Shown piece after piece: positions 1-7,700 of a stretch of 64,000 nucleotides of DNA. How positions within the stretch are numbered: position 1 is the first letter of the stretch; every line of letters begins with the position of its first letter. The notes under the pieces are model-generated. The model was not told the DNA's origin and did not search any database. It was given only the letters and a program-made list of their open reading frames with translations. The stretch comes from Deferribacter thermophilus (GTDB taxonomy: Bacteria > Chrysiogenota > Deferribacteres > Deferribacterales > Deferribacteraceae): assembly GCF_049472675.1 (NCBI RefSeq), contig NZ_JAPNXM010000002.1:124001-188000 (forward strand). The letters run 5' to 3'. Position numbers and translations under genes: made by a program.

Positions 1-18
1 AGCTTTTTTTAAATCTGA

Positions 19-101
19 GGGGAGATACCCAAGCGGCCAAAGGGGGCAGACTGTAAATCTGCTGGCGTTTGCCTTCGGAGGTTCGAATCCTCCTCTCCCC
101 A
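19..101 (+). tRNA. tRNA-Tyr (anticodon GTA)
   Basis: The acceptor arms GGGGAGA (19-25) and TCTCCCC (94-100) pair fully, and the TTCGAAT T-loop is present. The anticodon GTA lies at 53-55. A long variable arm (class II tRNA) fits tRNA-Tyr. No 3' CCA is encoded. It is the first of three tRNAs ahead of tuf, a common bacterial arrangement. Confidence 0.96.
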
Positions 102-107
102 TGTTAA

Positions 108-181
108 GCGGGTGTAGCTCAGCTGGCTAGAGCATCAGCCTTCCAAGCTGAGGGTCGCGGGTTCAAATCCCGTCGCCCGCT
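108..181 (+). tRNA. tRNA-Gly (anticodon TCC)
   Basis: Acceptor arm GCGGGTG (108-114) pairs with CGCCCGC (174-180), with one G-T wobble-type position. The anticodon loop CTTCCAA gives TCC at 142-144, and the T-loop is TTCAAAT. CCA is not encoded. It lies 6 nt after tRNA-Tyr, so the two are probably co-transcribed, and a hairpin with a T-run follows. Confidence 0.96.
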
Positions 182-201
182 TTAAATATGGATTTTAAAG
201 A

Positions 202-236
202 GGGCGAAGTGCGTAGTGTCTTCGCCTGATTTTTTT
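202..236 (+). terminator. Rho-independent terminator-like hairpin between tRNA-Gly and tRNA-Thr
   Basis: GGCGAAG (203-209) pairs perfectly with CTTCGCC (220-226) around a 10-nt loop, and a run of seven T (230-236) follows. Position and form suit an intrinsic terminator for the Tyr-Gly tRNA unit. If it works, tRNA-Thr and tuf need readthrough or their own promoter; a TATAAA at 238-243 is the only promoter-like string seen, with no good -35. Confidence 0.7.
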
Positions 237-250
237 GTATAAAAAGTTTT

Positions 251-324
<74 letters not shown>

Positions 325-348
325 TTTAAAGACGTTGGAGGGAGAACG

Positions 349-1539
349 ATGGCAAAGGCGAAGTTCGAGAGGAAGAAACCTCATGTAAACGTAGGGACAA
401 TAGGTCATGTTGACCACGGTAAGACAACATTAACAGCGGCAATCACAAGGGTATTATCAACAAAAGGGTTAGCAGAGTTTACTGCGTATGATAATATTGA
501 CAAGGCACCAGAAGAGAGGGAAAGAGGTATTACTATTGCTACAGCGCATGTTGAGTATGAGAGTGAGACAAGGCATTATGCACATGTAGACTGTCCAGGT
601 CACGCTGACTATGTAAAGAACATGATTACAGGTGCTGCACAGATGGATGGAGCTATATTGGTTGTTAGCGCAGCAGATGGTCCAATGCCACAGACAAGGG
701 AGCATATACTTTTGGCAAGGCAGGTAGGAGTACCATATATTGTAGTGTTTATGAATAAGGTAGATATGGTAGATGATGAGGAGTTGTTAGAGTTAGTTGA
801 GTTAGAGGTAAGGGATTTATTGAATACATATGAGTTTCCAGGTGATGAGGTACCAGTGATCAAGGGTAGTGCATTGAAGGCATTGGAGAATCCAGAGGAT
901 GAGCAGTGGACTAAGCCTATATGGGATTTGATAGCAGCTATGGATGAGTTTATTCCGTTGCCAGAGAGGGATATAGATAAGCCATTTTTGATGCCGATAG
1001 AGGATGTATTTAGTATATCAGGTAGAGGTACAGTGGTAACAGGTAGAGTGGAGAGGGGTAAGGTTAAGGTAGGTGATGAGGTAGAGATAGTAGGTTTGAG
1101 AGAGACACAGAAGACAGTGGTGACAGGGGTAGAGATGTTCCGTAAGATATTGGATGAGGGTGTAGCAGGGGACAATATAGGTGTGTTATTAAGAGGTATC
1201 AAGAAGGACGAGGTAGAGCGTGGTCAGGTATTGGCTGCACCAGGGAGTATAACACCACATAGGAAGTTTAAGTGTGAGGCATATATATTGACGAAGGAAG
1301 AAGGTGGTAGACATACCCCATTTTTCAGTGGGTATAGGCCACAGTTTTACTTTAGGACAACAGATGTTACAGGAGTGATAACATTACCAGAGGGAGTAGA
1401 GATGGTAATGCCAGGTGACAACATCAGCTGTGAAGTAGAGTTAATACAGCCTATAGCGATGGAGCAAGGGTTGAGATTTGCGATTAGGGAAGGTGGTAGG
1501 ACAGTAGGTGCTGGTGTTGTAACAGAAATTATTGAATAG
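349..1539 (+). CDS. tuf: Elongation factor Tu, copy 1
   Basis: GTPase that delivers aminoacyl-tRNA to the ribosomal A site; 396 residues, the usual length. G1 motif GHVDHGKT at residues 19-26, DCPGH near 81-85 and NKVD near 136-139 are intact, followed by the two beta-barrel domains. The start is ATG 349, preceded by GGAGGGAG; an in-frame extension upstream would run through tRNA-Thr and is not credible. The coding sequence is base-for-base the same as copy 2 at 15867-17057. Codon choice is odd: GAG, AAG and GTA dominate, whereas neighbouring ribosomal genes prefer GAA, AAA and GTT. rpmG follows after 13 nt. Confidence 0.98.
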   Translation: MAKAKFERKKPHVNVGTIGHVDHGKTTLTAAITRVLSTKGLAEFTAYDNIDKAPEERERGITIATAHVEYESETRHYAHVDCPGHADYVKNMITGAAQMDGAILVVSAADGPMPQTREHILLARQVGVPYIVVFMNKVDMVDDEELLELVELEVRDLLNTYEFPGDEVPVIKGSALKALENPEDEQWTKPIWDLIAAMDEFIPLPERDIDKPFLMPIEDVFSISGRGTVVTGRVERGKVKVGDEVEIVGLRETQKTVVTGVEMFRKILDEGVAGDNIGVLLRGIKKDEVERGQVLAAPGSITPHRKFKCEAYILTKEEGGRHTPFFSGYRPQFYFRTTDVTGVITLPEGVEMVMPGDNISCEVELIQPIAMEQGLRFAIREGGRTVGAGVVTEIIE

Positions 1540-1552
1540 AGGTTAATGGAAT
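349..1552 (+). repeat. 1204-bp direct repeat, copy 1 (tuf plus 13 nt of 3' flank)
   Basis: Compared by eye with 15867-17070 and no difference was found. Identity starts exactly at the ATG (the base before it differs, G here and T there) and stops 13 nt after the TAG stop. Sharp edges suggest recent duplication or ongoing gene conversion. Confidence 0.93.
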
Positions 1553-1702
1553 ATGAGAGAAATTATAAGACTTGCATGTACTGAATGTAAAAATAGGAAC
1601 TATACTACAACAAAAAATAAAAAAACGATGCAGGGGAAATTAGAGCTAAAGAAATATTGTAAACATTGCAATAAGCATACTCTTCATAGAGAAAGTAAAT
1701 AA
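1553..1702 (+). CDS. rpmG: 50S ribosomal protein L33 (zinc-binding type)
   Basis: A 49-residue protein of the large subunit, beginning MREIIRLACTECKNRNY and ending HTLHRESK. Two Cys pairs (CTEC near residues 9-12 and CKHC in the second half) mark the zinc-binding C+ form of L33. The start is ATG 1553, with a GAGG ribosome-binding site at 1539-1542 that lies in the tail shared by both tuf copies. It sits between tuf and tRNA-Trp, followed by secE-nusG, the standard bacterial order. Confidence 0.95.
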   Translation: MREIIRLACTECKNRNYTTTKNKKTMQGKLELKKYCKHCNKHTLHRESK

Positions 1703-1705
1703 AGC

Positions 1706-1781
1706 AGGCCAGTAGCTCAATTGGCAGAGCACCGGTCTCCAAAACCGGGGGCTGGGGGTTCGAGTCCCTCCTGGCCTGCCA
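1706..1781 (+). tRNA. tRNA-Trp (anticodon CCA)
   Basis: Acceptor arm AGGCCAG (1706-1712) pairs with CTGGCCT (1771-1777). The anticodon loop CTCCAAA gives CCA at 1739-1741, and the T-loop is TTCGAGT. Unlike the three tRNAs at the window start, the 3' CCA is encoded (1779-1781). It lies between rpmG and secE, as in many bacteria. Confidence 0.97.
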
Positions 1782-1801
1782 TTATCTCATAGAGGTTAGC
1801 T

Positions 1802-1984
1802 GTGGAAAAGTTTAAAAGATTTATTGAAGAGGTAAAAGAAGAATTAAAAAAGGTTGTTTGGCCTACAAGGGATCAAACTATTCAAACTACTATTGTTGTT
1901 ATAGTTATGACTCTGATAGTTTCTGCTTTTCTTGGGATAGTTGATGTTGCGTTATCTAAAATAATTAATTTGATAGTAGGGTAA
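1802..1984 (+). CDS. secE: Preprotein translocase subunit SecE
   Basis: Small essential inner-membrane subunit of the SecYEG channel; 60 residues, the short single-span form. A charged amphipathic N-terminus carrying the conserved KKVVWPT motif (near residues 17-23) is followed by one hydrophobic helix at about 30-55. GTG start at 1802 with GAGG about 7 nt upstream. nusG begins 3 nt after the stop, the classical secE-nusG pair. Confidence 0.96.
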   Translation: MEKFKRFIEEVKEELKKVVWPTRDQTIQTTIVVIVMTLIVSAFLGIVDVALSKIINLIVG

Positions 1985-1987
1985 AAA

Positions 1988-2512
1988 ATGGCTAAACAAT
2001 GGTATGTTGTTCATACATATTCTGGATTTGAAAAGCGTGTTAAACAATTGTTAGAAGAAAAGGTTAAAAATCTTGGAATTGAAGATGAGATTGATGAAGT
2101 GTTAATACCTACAGAGGATGTTGTTGAGTTAAAAAAAGGGAAGAAAAAGGTTAGTAAAAAAAGGACTTTTCCTGGATATATTTTAGTTCACATGGAAATG
2201 AATACTAAAAATTGGCATATAGTTAAAAGTATTCCGAAAGTGACTGGGTTTGTGGGTGGTAGAAATCCAGTTCCAATACCAGAGCAAGATGTTAAAGTAA
2301 TGTTAGATTTAGTTAAAGAACAGGCTCCGAGGTTGGCTTCTAAGTTTATAAAAGGGGATAAAGTAGAAGTAATTGATGGGCCGTTCCAAGGGTTTACTGG
2401 AGTTATAGAGGAAGTTAATCCTGACAAAGAAAAAGTAAAAGTAATTGTTACGATCTTTGGAAGACAAACTCCAATAGAGCTGGATTATTTGCAAGTTAAA
2501 AGAATTGGTTAA
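1988..2512 (+). CDS. nusG: Transcription termination/antitermination protein NusG
   Basis: Binds RNA polymerase and couples it to Rho or the leading ribosome. The 174 residues contain an N-terminal NGN domain starting KQWYVVHTYSGFEKRV and a C-terminal KOW domain near residues 119-145 (KGDKVEVIDGPFQGF). Length is normal. ATG 1988; translation is probably coupled to secE, whose last codons contain the GGG of a weak ribosome-binding site. Confidence 0.97.
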   Translation: MAKQWYVVHTYSGFEKRVKQLLEEKVKNLGIEDEIDEVLIPTEDVVELKKGKKKVSKKRTFPGYILVHMEMNTKNWHIVKSIPKVTGFVGGRNPVPIPEQDVKVMLDLVKEQAPRLASKFIKGDKVEVIDGPFQGFTGVIEEVNPDKEKVKVIVTIFGRQTPIELDYLQVKRIG

Positions 2513-2528
2513 ATAAGCGGAGGAATAG

Positions 2529-2954
2529 ATGGCAAAAAAAGTTTTGGGTCAAATTAAGTTACAAATACCAGCTGGTAAAGCTAACCCATCTCCACCTGTT
2601 GGGCCAGCTTTAGGTCAGCGTGGTGTTAATATAATGGAGTTTTGTAAAGCATTTAATGCAGCAACTCAGAATATGGGTGATGTTACAATCCCAGTAATTA
2701 TTACTGTTTATGAGGACAGAAGCTTTACATTTATAACTAAAACACCACCAGTGTCCGAGCTTATAAGAAAAGAGTTGAAAATAGAAAAAGGGGCAAGCAA
2801 CCCTGGTAGAGAGAAGGTTGGAAAACTTACTAAAGAGCAGTTGAGAAAAATAGCTGAAATAAAACTACCTGATTTAAATACTAAAGATATCGAAAAAGCT
2901 ATGAAGATAGTTGCAGGTTCTGCAAGAAGTATGGGTGTAGAGACCGAATTATAA
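2529..2954 (+). CDS. rplK: 50S ribosomal protein L11
   Basis: 141-residue protein of the GTPase-associated centre that binds 23S rRNA. The N-terminal domain has the typical PAGKANPSPPVGPALGQRG stretch (near residues 15-33), and the C-terminal RNA-binding domain ends GSARSMGVE. ATG 2529 is preceded by GCGGAGGAAT. It forms the L11-L1 pair with rplA 22 nt downstream. Confidence 0.98.
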   Translation: MAKKVLGQIKLQIPAGKANPSPPVGPALGQRGVNIMEFCKAFNAATQNMGDVTIPVIITVYEDRSFTFITKTPPVSELIRKELKIEKGASNPGREKVGKLTKEQLRKIAEIKLPDLNTKDIEKAMKIVAGSARSMGVETEL

Positions 2955-2976
2955 AGAATTGAAGGAGTGAATAGAT

Positions 2977-3678
2977 ATGCCAAAAAGAGGTAAAAAATAT
3001 TTAGAAGCAGTTAAGCAGATTGATAAAGAGAAATTATATGATCTGCGAGAGGCATTAGACCTCGCTAAGAAAATTGCATATGCGAATTTTGACGAGACAG
3101 TGGATGTAGCTGTGAAATTAGGTGTAGATCCTCGACATGCTGACCAGATGGTTAGAGGATCTGTAACATTACCTCATGGCACAGGTAAGCAGGTTAGGGT
3201 GTTAGTTTTTGCAAAAGGGGAGAAAGCAAAAGAGGCAGAAGAAGCTGGAGCAGATTTTGTTGGTGATGAGGATTTGGCTAAAAAGATTCAAGATGGTTGG
3301 TTGGACTTTGACAAAACAGTAGCCACCCCAGATATGATGCCAGTGGTAGGTAGATTAGGTAAAATATTGGGTCCAAGAGGGCTGATGCCTAACCCAAAGG
3401 TTGGGACAGTTACAAATAATGTAAAAGAAGTTGTTAAAGAATTAAAGACAGGTATGATTGAATATCGTGTTGATAAAGCTGGTATAGTTCATGCCCCAGT
3501 TGGGAAAAAAAGCTTTGAGACTGATAAGTTAGTAGAAAATATTAACACATTGATGGAGTCATTGTTAAAGGCAAAACCAGCTTCAGCAAAAGGGCAGTAT
3601 GTAAGAGGGATGTTTGTTTCTACAACAATGGGTCCTGGTATAAAAGTGGATTTTCAAAAGGTGTTAAACGAATTATAG
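2977..3678 (+). CDS. rplA: 50S ribosomal protein L1
   Basis: 233-residue two-domain protein of the L1 stalk and, in many bacteria, translational repressor of the L11 operon. The signature GPRGLMPNPKVGTVT lies near residues 128-142, and the protein begins MPKRGKKYLEAVKQID. ATG 2977 has GAAGGAG upstream. A 97-nt gap with an L10-type leader separates it from rplJ. Confidence 0.98.
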   Translation: MPKRGKKYLEAVKQIDKEKLYDLREALDLAKKIAYANFDETVDVAVKLGVDPRHADQMVRGSVTLPHGTGKQVRVLVFAKGEKAKEAEEAGADFVGDEDLAKKIQDGWLDFDKTVATPDMMPVVGRLGKILGPRGLMPNPKVGTVTNNVKEVVKELKTGMIEYRVDKAGIVHAPVGKKSFETDKLVENINTLMESLLKAKPASAKGQYVRGMFVSTTMGPGIKVDFQKVLNEL

Positions 3679-3688
3679 GTTTGAAAAA

Positions 3689-3761
3689 ACTCTGGTTGAA
3701 GAAGCAGGTAGCGTAAGCTGTAAATCCTGCGGAAACCGGTTTTGATAGATTCAGCCGGAGT
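3689..3761 (+). promoter_or_regulatory. Ribosomal L10-type leader RNA upstream of rplJ
   Basis: The 97-nt gap between rplA and rplJ holds a closing helix, ACTCTGG (3689-3695) with CCGGAGT (3755-3761), and internal paired segments including GCAGG with CCTGC around GTAGCGTAAGCTGTAAAT. Established knowledge: an RNA of this position and shape is bound by the L10-L12 complex for autogenous control of rplJL. The assignment rests on position and visible pairing, not on a covariance-model hit. Confidence 0.75.
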
Positions 3762-3775
3762 TATAGGAGGCGAAA

Positions 3776-4297
3776 TTGAAAAAACAGGATAAAATATCTC
3801 TTGTTAATGATTTGACTGATAAGATATCTAAATCTAATGCTATATACTTAGCTAATTTTAAGGGGTTGACTTACCATGAATTAAACAGTGTAAGACAATC
3901 CCTTAAAGCACTTGGAAACGACTTTAGAGTCGTTAAAAATAGACTTTTGAAACTTGCACTCAAGAATAATAATATTGAAGATCTTGATGCAATGTTAGTT
4001 GATCAAACAGCAATAGCTATAATTTTTGATGAACCTACCACTGCGGCAAAAGAGTTTAAAAAGTTTAGCAAAGAATTGAAAAATTTTGAAATAAAGGGTG
4101 GCTATCTTTCTGGGCAAGTATTGTCTAAAGATGATGTTATTGCGCTAGCTGATATCCCAAGTAGAGAAGAACTTCTTGCTAAAATGCTTGGTAGTCTTTC
4201 TGCTCCAGCAAGAAACTTTGTTTCATTGCTTGCTAATATCCCAAGAAGCCTGCTTAATGTGCTTAATGCAATTAAAGAGAAAAAAGAAAATAATTAA
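3776..4297 (+). CDS. rplJ: 50S ribosomal protein L10
   Basis: 173-residue base of the L7/L12 stalk. The N-terminal domain includes YLANFKGLTYHELNSVRQ, and the C-terminal helix that docks L7/L12 dimers ends LLNVLNAIKEKKENN. TTG start at 3776, fixed by a perfect AGGAGG at 3765-3770, just 3' of the L10-type leader. rplL follows after 14 nt. Confidence 0.97.
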   Translation: MKKQDKISLVNDLTDKISKSNAIYLANFKGLTYHELNSVRQSLKALGNDFRVVKNRLLKLALKNNNIEDLDAMLVDQTAIAIIFDEPTTAAKEFKKFSKELKNFEIKGGYLSGQVLSKDDVIALADIPSREELLAKMLGSLSAPARNFVSLLANIPRSLLNVLNAIKEKKENN

Positions 4298-4311
4298 ATG
4301 GAGGCAATAGT

Positions 4312-4698
4312 ATGTCAATTACAAAAGAGCAAGTAATCGAATTTATCGAAAAGATGACAGTTTTAGAATTAGCTGAATTTGTAAAAGAATTAGAAGAAAA
4401 GTTTGGAGTATCTGCTGCTGCTCCTGTGGCAATGGTGGCTGGAGCACCTGGTGCAGCTGGAGCTGGTGAAGCTGCTGCTGAAGAAAAAACATCTTTTGAT
4501 GTTATATTACAAAGTGCTGGTGATAAAAAAGTACAAGTAATTAAAGTTGTAAGAGAAATAACTGGTCTTGGTCTTAAAGAGGCTAAAGCTCTTGTAGATG
4601 GTACTCCAGCTCCTGTTAAAGAAGGTGTTACCAAAGAGGAAGCTGATCAAATTAAAGCTAAACTTGAAGAAGCTGGCGCAACTGTTGAAGTTAAGTAA
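4312..4698 (+). CDS. rplL: 50S ribosomal protein L7/L12
   Basis: 128-residue stalk protein that recruits translational GTPases. It has an N-terminal dimerisation helix, an Ala/Gly-rich hinge near residues 35-60, and a conserved C-terminal domain (GLGLKEAKALVDGTP). ATG 4312 is preceded by GGAGG. An intrinsic terminator/attenuator follows before rpoB. Confidence 0.98.
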   Translation: MSITKEQVIEFIEKMTVLELAEFVKELEEKFGVSAAAPVAMVAGAPGAAGAGEAAAEEKTSFDVILQSAGDKKVQVIKVVREITGLGLKEAKALVDGTPAPVKEGVTKEEADQIKAKLEEAGATVEVK

Positions 4699-4716
4699 TC
4701 TAATTTTAATATGAAT

Positions 4717-4739
4717 AGGGGCTAAATGCCCCTTTTTTT
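4717..4739 (+). terminator. Intrinsic terminator/attenuator between rplL and rpoB
   Basis: AGGGGC (4717-4722) pairs with GCCCCT (4728-4733) around the loop TAAAT, followed directly by seven T. Its place between rplL and rpoB fits a partial attenuator that lowers polymerase expression relative to ribosomal proteins, as is known in other bacteria. No promoter was seen between it and rpoB. Confidence 0.85.
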
Positions 4740-4771
4740 ATCATTAATAAACTATCCGATAGGGGAAAATT

Positions 4772-7700
4772 ATGGAAAATATTATTAAACCTATTGAAAG
4801 GTTTAATTTTTCTAAAATTAAGAAGGTATTAGAAATTCCTGATCTTTTAGAATTACAGAAAAAATCATATAAAGAATTTTTACAGATGGATGTTGATCCA
4901 GATAAGCGTGAAAAAAAGGGTTTAGAAGCTGTATTCCAAGAGATATTTCCAATTACTGATTTTAATGAGTCTGCAGTTCTTGAATATGTTAATTACACTT
5001 TAGAAAAGCCTAAATATACACCAAGAGAAGCTTTGGAAAGAAATACTACTTATGCTGCACCTTTGAAGATTAGAGTAAGACTGGTAAATTATGATGATGA
5101 GTCTACTGAGGAAAAAATCGTATTGTCTGCAAAAGAAGCGGATGTTTATTTATGTGATATCCCTTTGATGACGGAGAGGGCAACATTTGTTATTAATGGA
5201 GTTGAAAGGGTTATTGTTAATCAATTACATAGGTCACCTGGGATATTCTTTGAGGATATTACTGCTGATAAAAGTGTAGTAGAGAAACATTTATATAGTG
5301 CGAGAATAATACCTTATAGGGGTTCATGGATAGATTTTGAGTTTGATAATAAAGATGTAATGCATGTAAGGATTGATAAAAAAAGAAAAATTTTAGTAAC
5401 TACTTTATTAAAAGCTTTAGGTTATACTGATAAAGATATTTTATCAGAATTTTATGAGGTTGAAACAGTTCACATTACTGATGAAGGTATGTTTATTGAT
5501 TATGATCCTGAGAAGATTTTAGGAAGAAGATTTTCTCAAGATATAAAAGATGAATATGGAGAAGTAATAGTTAAAGCAAATCACAAAATAACTAAAGCTG
5601 CTAGAAGAAGATTAATTAATGCTAATATCAAGCATATACCTGTTACAGTAGATGATTTAATTGAGACCTATTTTGCAGAGGATGTATTAACTGAAGACGG
5701 TGAAGTGATTGCTGAAATAAATCAGAAAATAGATGCTGATATAATTGATAGGATAATTGCAGAAGGTATTAAAGAAATTAAAGTGTTGTATATAGATAAG
5801 AACAATTATGATTCAGTTATTCGCGATATATTGGAGATTGATAAAACATCAAATAGAGAAGAAGCTCTTTTAGAAATTTATAAAAAGATGAGGCCTGGAG
5901 AGCCTGCATCTCTTGAAACAGCAGAAGCTTTTTTTGAAAATTTATTTTTTAATCCTAAAAGATATGACTTATCTAAAGTTGGTAGATTAAAAATAAATAA
6001 AAGGTTAGGCCTTAATATTCCTTTGGAACATACTGTTTTAACCAAAGAAGATATTTTAGAAAGTGTTAAAACGCTTGATAAGATAAGGAGAGGGCTTGAT
6101 AAGGTAGATGACATTGACCATTTAGGGCATAGAAGAGTTAGGGCAGTTGGTGAGCAGTTAGAAAATTTTATAAGAATTGGTCTTACTCGAATGGAAAAGA
6201 CTGTAAAAGAGAGGATGAGTATAAGTGATGTTGAGGAATTAACTCCTCAAGATTTATTAAATGCAAAACCGCTTTCAGCGACGATAAAAGAGTTCTTTGG
6301 TAGTTATCAATTATCACAGTTTATGGATCAAACAAACCCTTTAAGTGAAGTTACACATAAAAGAAGGTTATCAGCGTTAGGGCCTGGTGGTCTAAATAGA
6401 GAAAGAGCTGGATTTGAAGTAAGAGATGTTCATACTTCTCACTATGGTAGAATTTGTCCAATTGAAACACCAGAAGGTCCTAATATTGGTTTGATAACAT
6501 CTCTAACTACTTATGCAAGGGTGAATGAATTTGGCTTTATTGAAACTCCATATAGGAAAGTTGTTGATGGTAAAGTTACTGATGAAGTGGTATATTTATC
6601 TGCAATTGAAGAAGAAGAGTATTACATAGCTCAGGCTAACGCTCCACTAAATGAAGATGGGACATTTGTAAGAGAGTATGTCGCTGCAAGGTATAAAGGT
6701 GAATCAGTTACTGTCCCATCAAGTTATATCCAATTTATGGATGTTGATCCAATGCAGATCGTATCTGTCTCTAGTGCACTGATCCCATTTTTAGAACATG
6801 ATGACGCAAACAGGGCATTAATGGGTTCAAACATGCAAAGACAAGCAGTTCCGCTGGTAAGAACTGATGCTCCTATTGTAGGCACAGGTCTAGAGAGGAA
6901 GGTAGCTGTAGATTCAGGCGCAGTTATTGTAGCAAAAAATGGTGGGATAGTAGAGTATGTAGATGCTAGGAAGATTGTCATTAGGTATGAGAAGGAAAAT
7001 CATGAATTTGGAATAGATACTTATGATTTGATAAAATATAAAAGATCAAATCAAGATACTTGTATTAACTATAAACCAATAGTTAAGAAAGGTCAAATTG
7101 TTGAAAAAGGGGAAGTAATTGCTGATGGACCTGCAACTGATAGAGGTGATTTAGCTCTCGGTAGAAATGTGGTAGTAGCATTTATGCCTTGGATGGGTTA
7201 CAACTATGAGGACTCTATTTTAGTTAGTGAAAAACTTGTAAAAGAGGATGCTTTTACTTCAATCCATATAGAAGTTTTTGAAATTGAAGCAAGAGATACT
7301 AAGCTTGGTCCTGAGGAAATTACGAGGGATATTCCAAATGTTAGTGATGAAGCTTTGAAGAATCTGGATGAAAGTGGAATAATTAGAATAGGTGCTTATG
7401 TAAAAGAAGGTGATATATTAGTAGGTAAGGTTACACCTAAAGGGGAATCTCAAGCTACTCCTGAGGAGAAACTTTTAAGAGCAATTTTTGGTGAAAAAGC
7501 TGGTGATGTTAAAGATGCATCACTTAGAGTGCCACCTGGAATTAGAGGGACAGTCATAGATGTACAGGTTTTAACTCGTAGAGGCGTAGAAAAGGATGAA
7601 AGAACCGAGCTTATTGAAACTCAAGAGTTTGAACAGATTAAAAGAGACTATGAGCATGAAATTGCTATTATTGAAGAAGGTAGAAAGAAAAAGATTATTA

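Noticed and set aside
1..18. T-rich start of the window as a terminator
   Set aside because: The stem, if any, lies outside the window, so nothing can be concluded.
609..1202. Long antisense open frame inside tuf (and its twin at 16127-16720)
   Set aside because: Shadow of the tuf codon pattern; Ser/Thr/Asn-rich with no family likeness or start signal.
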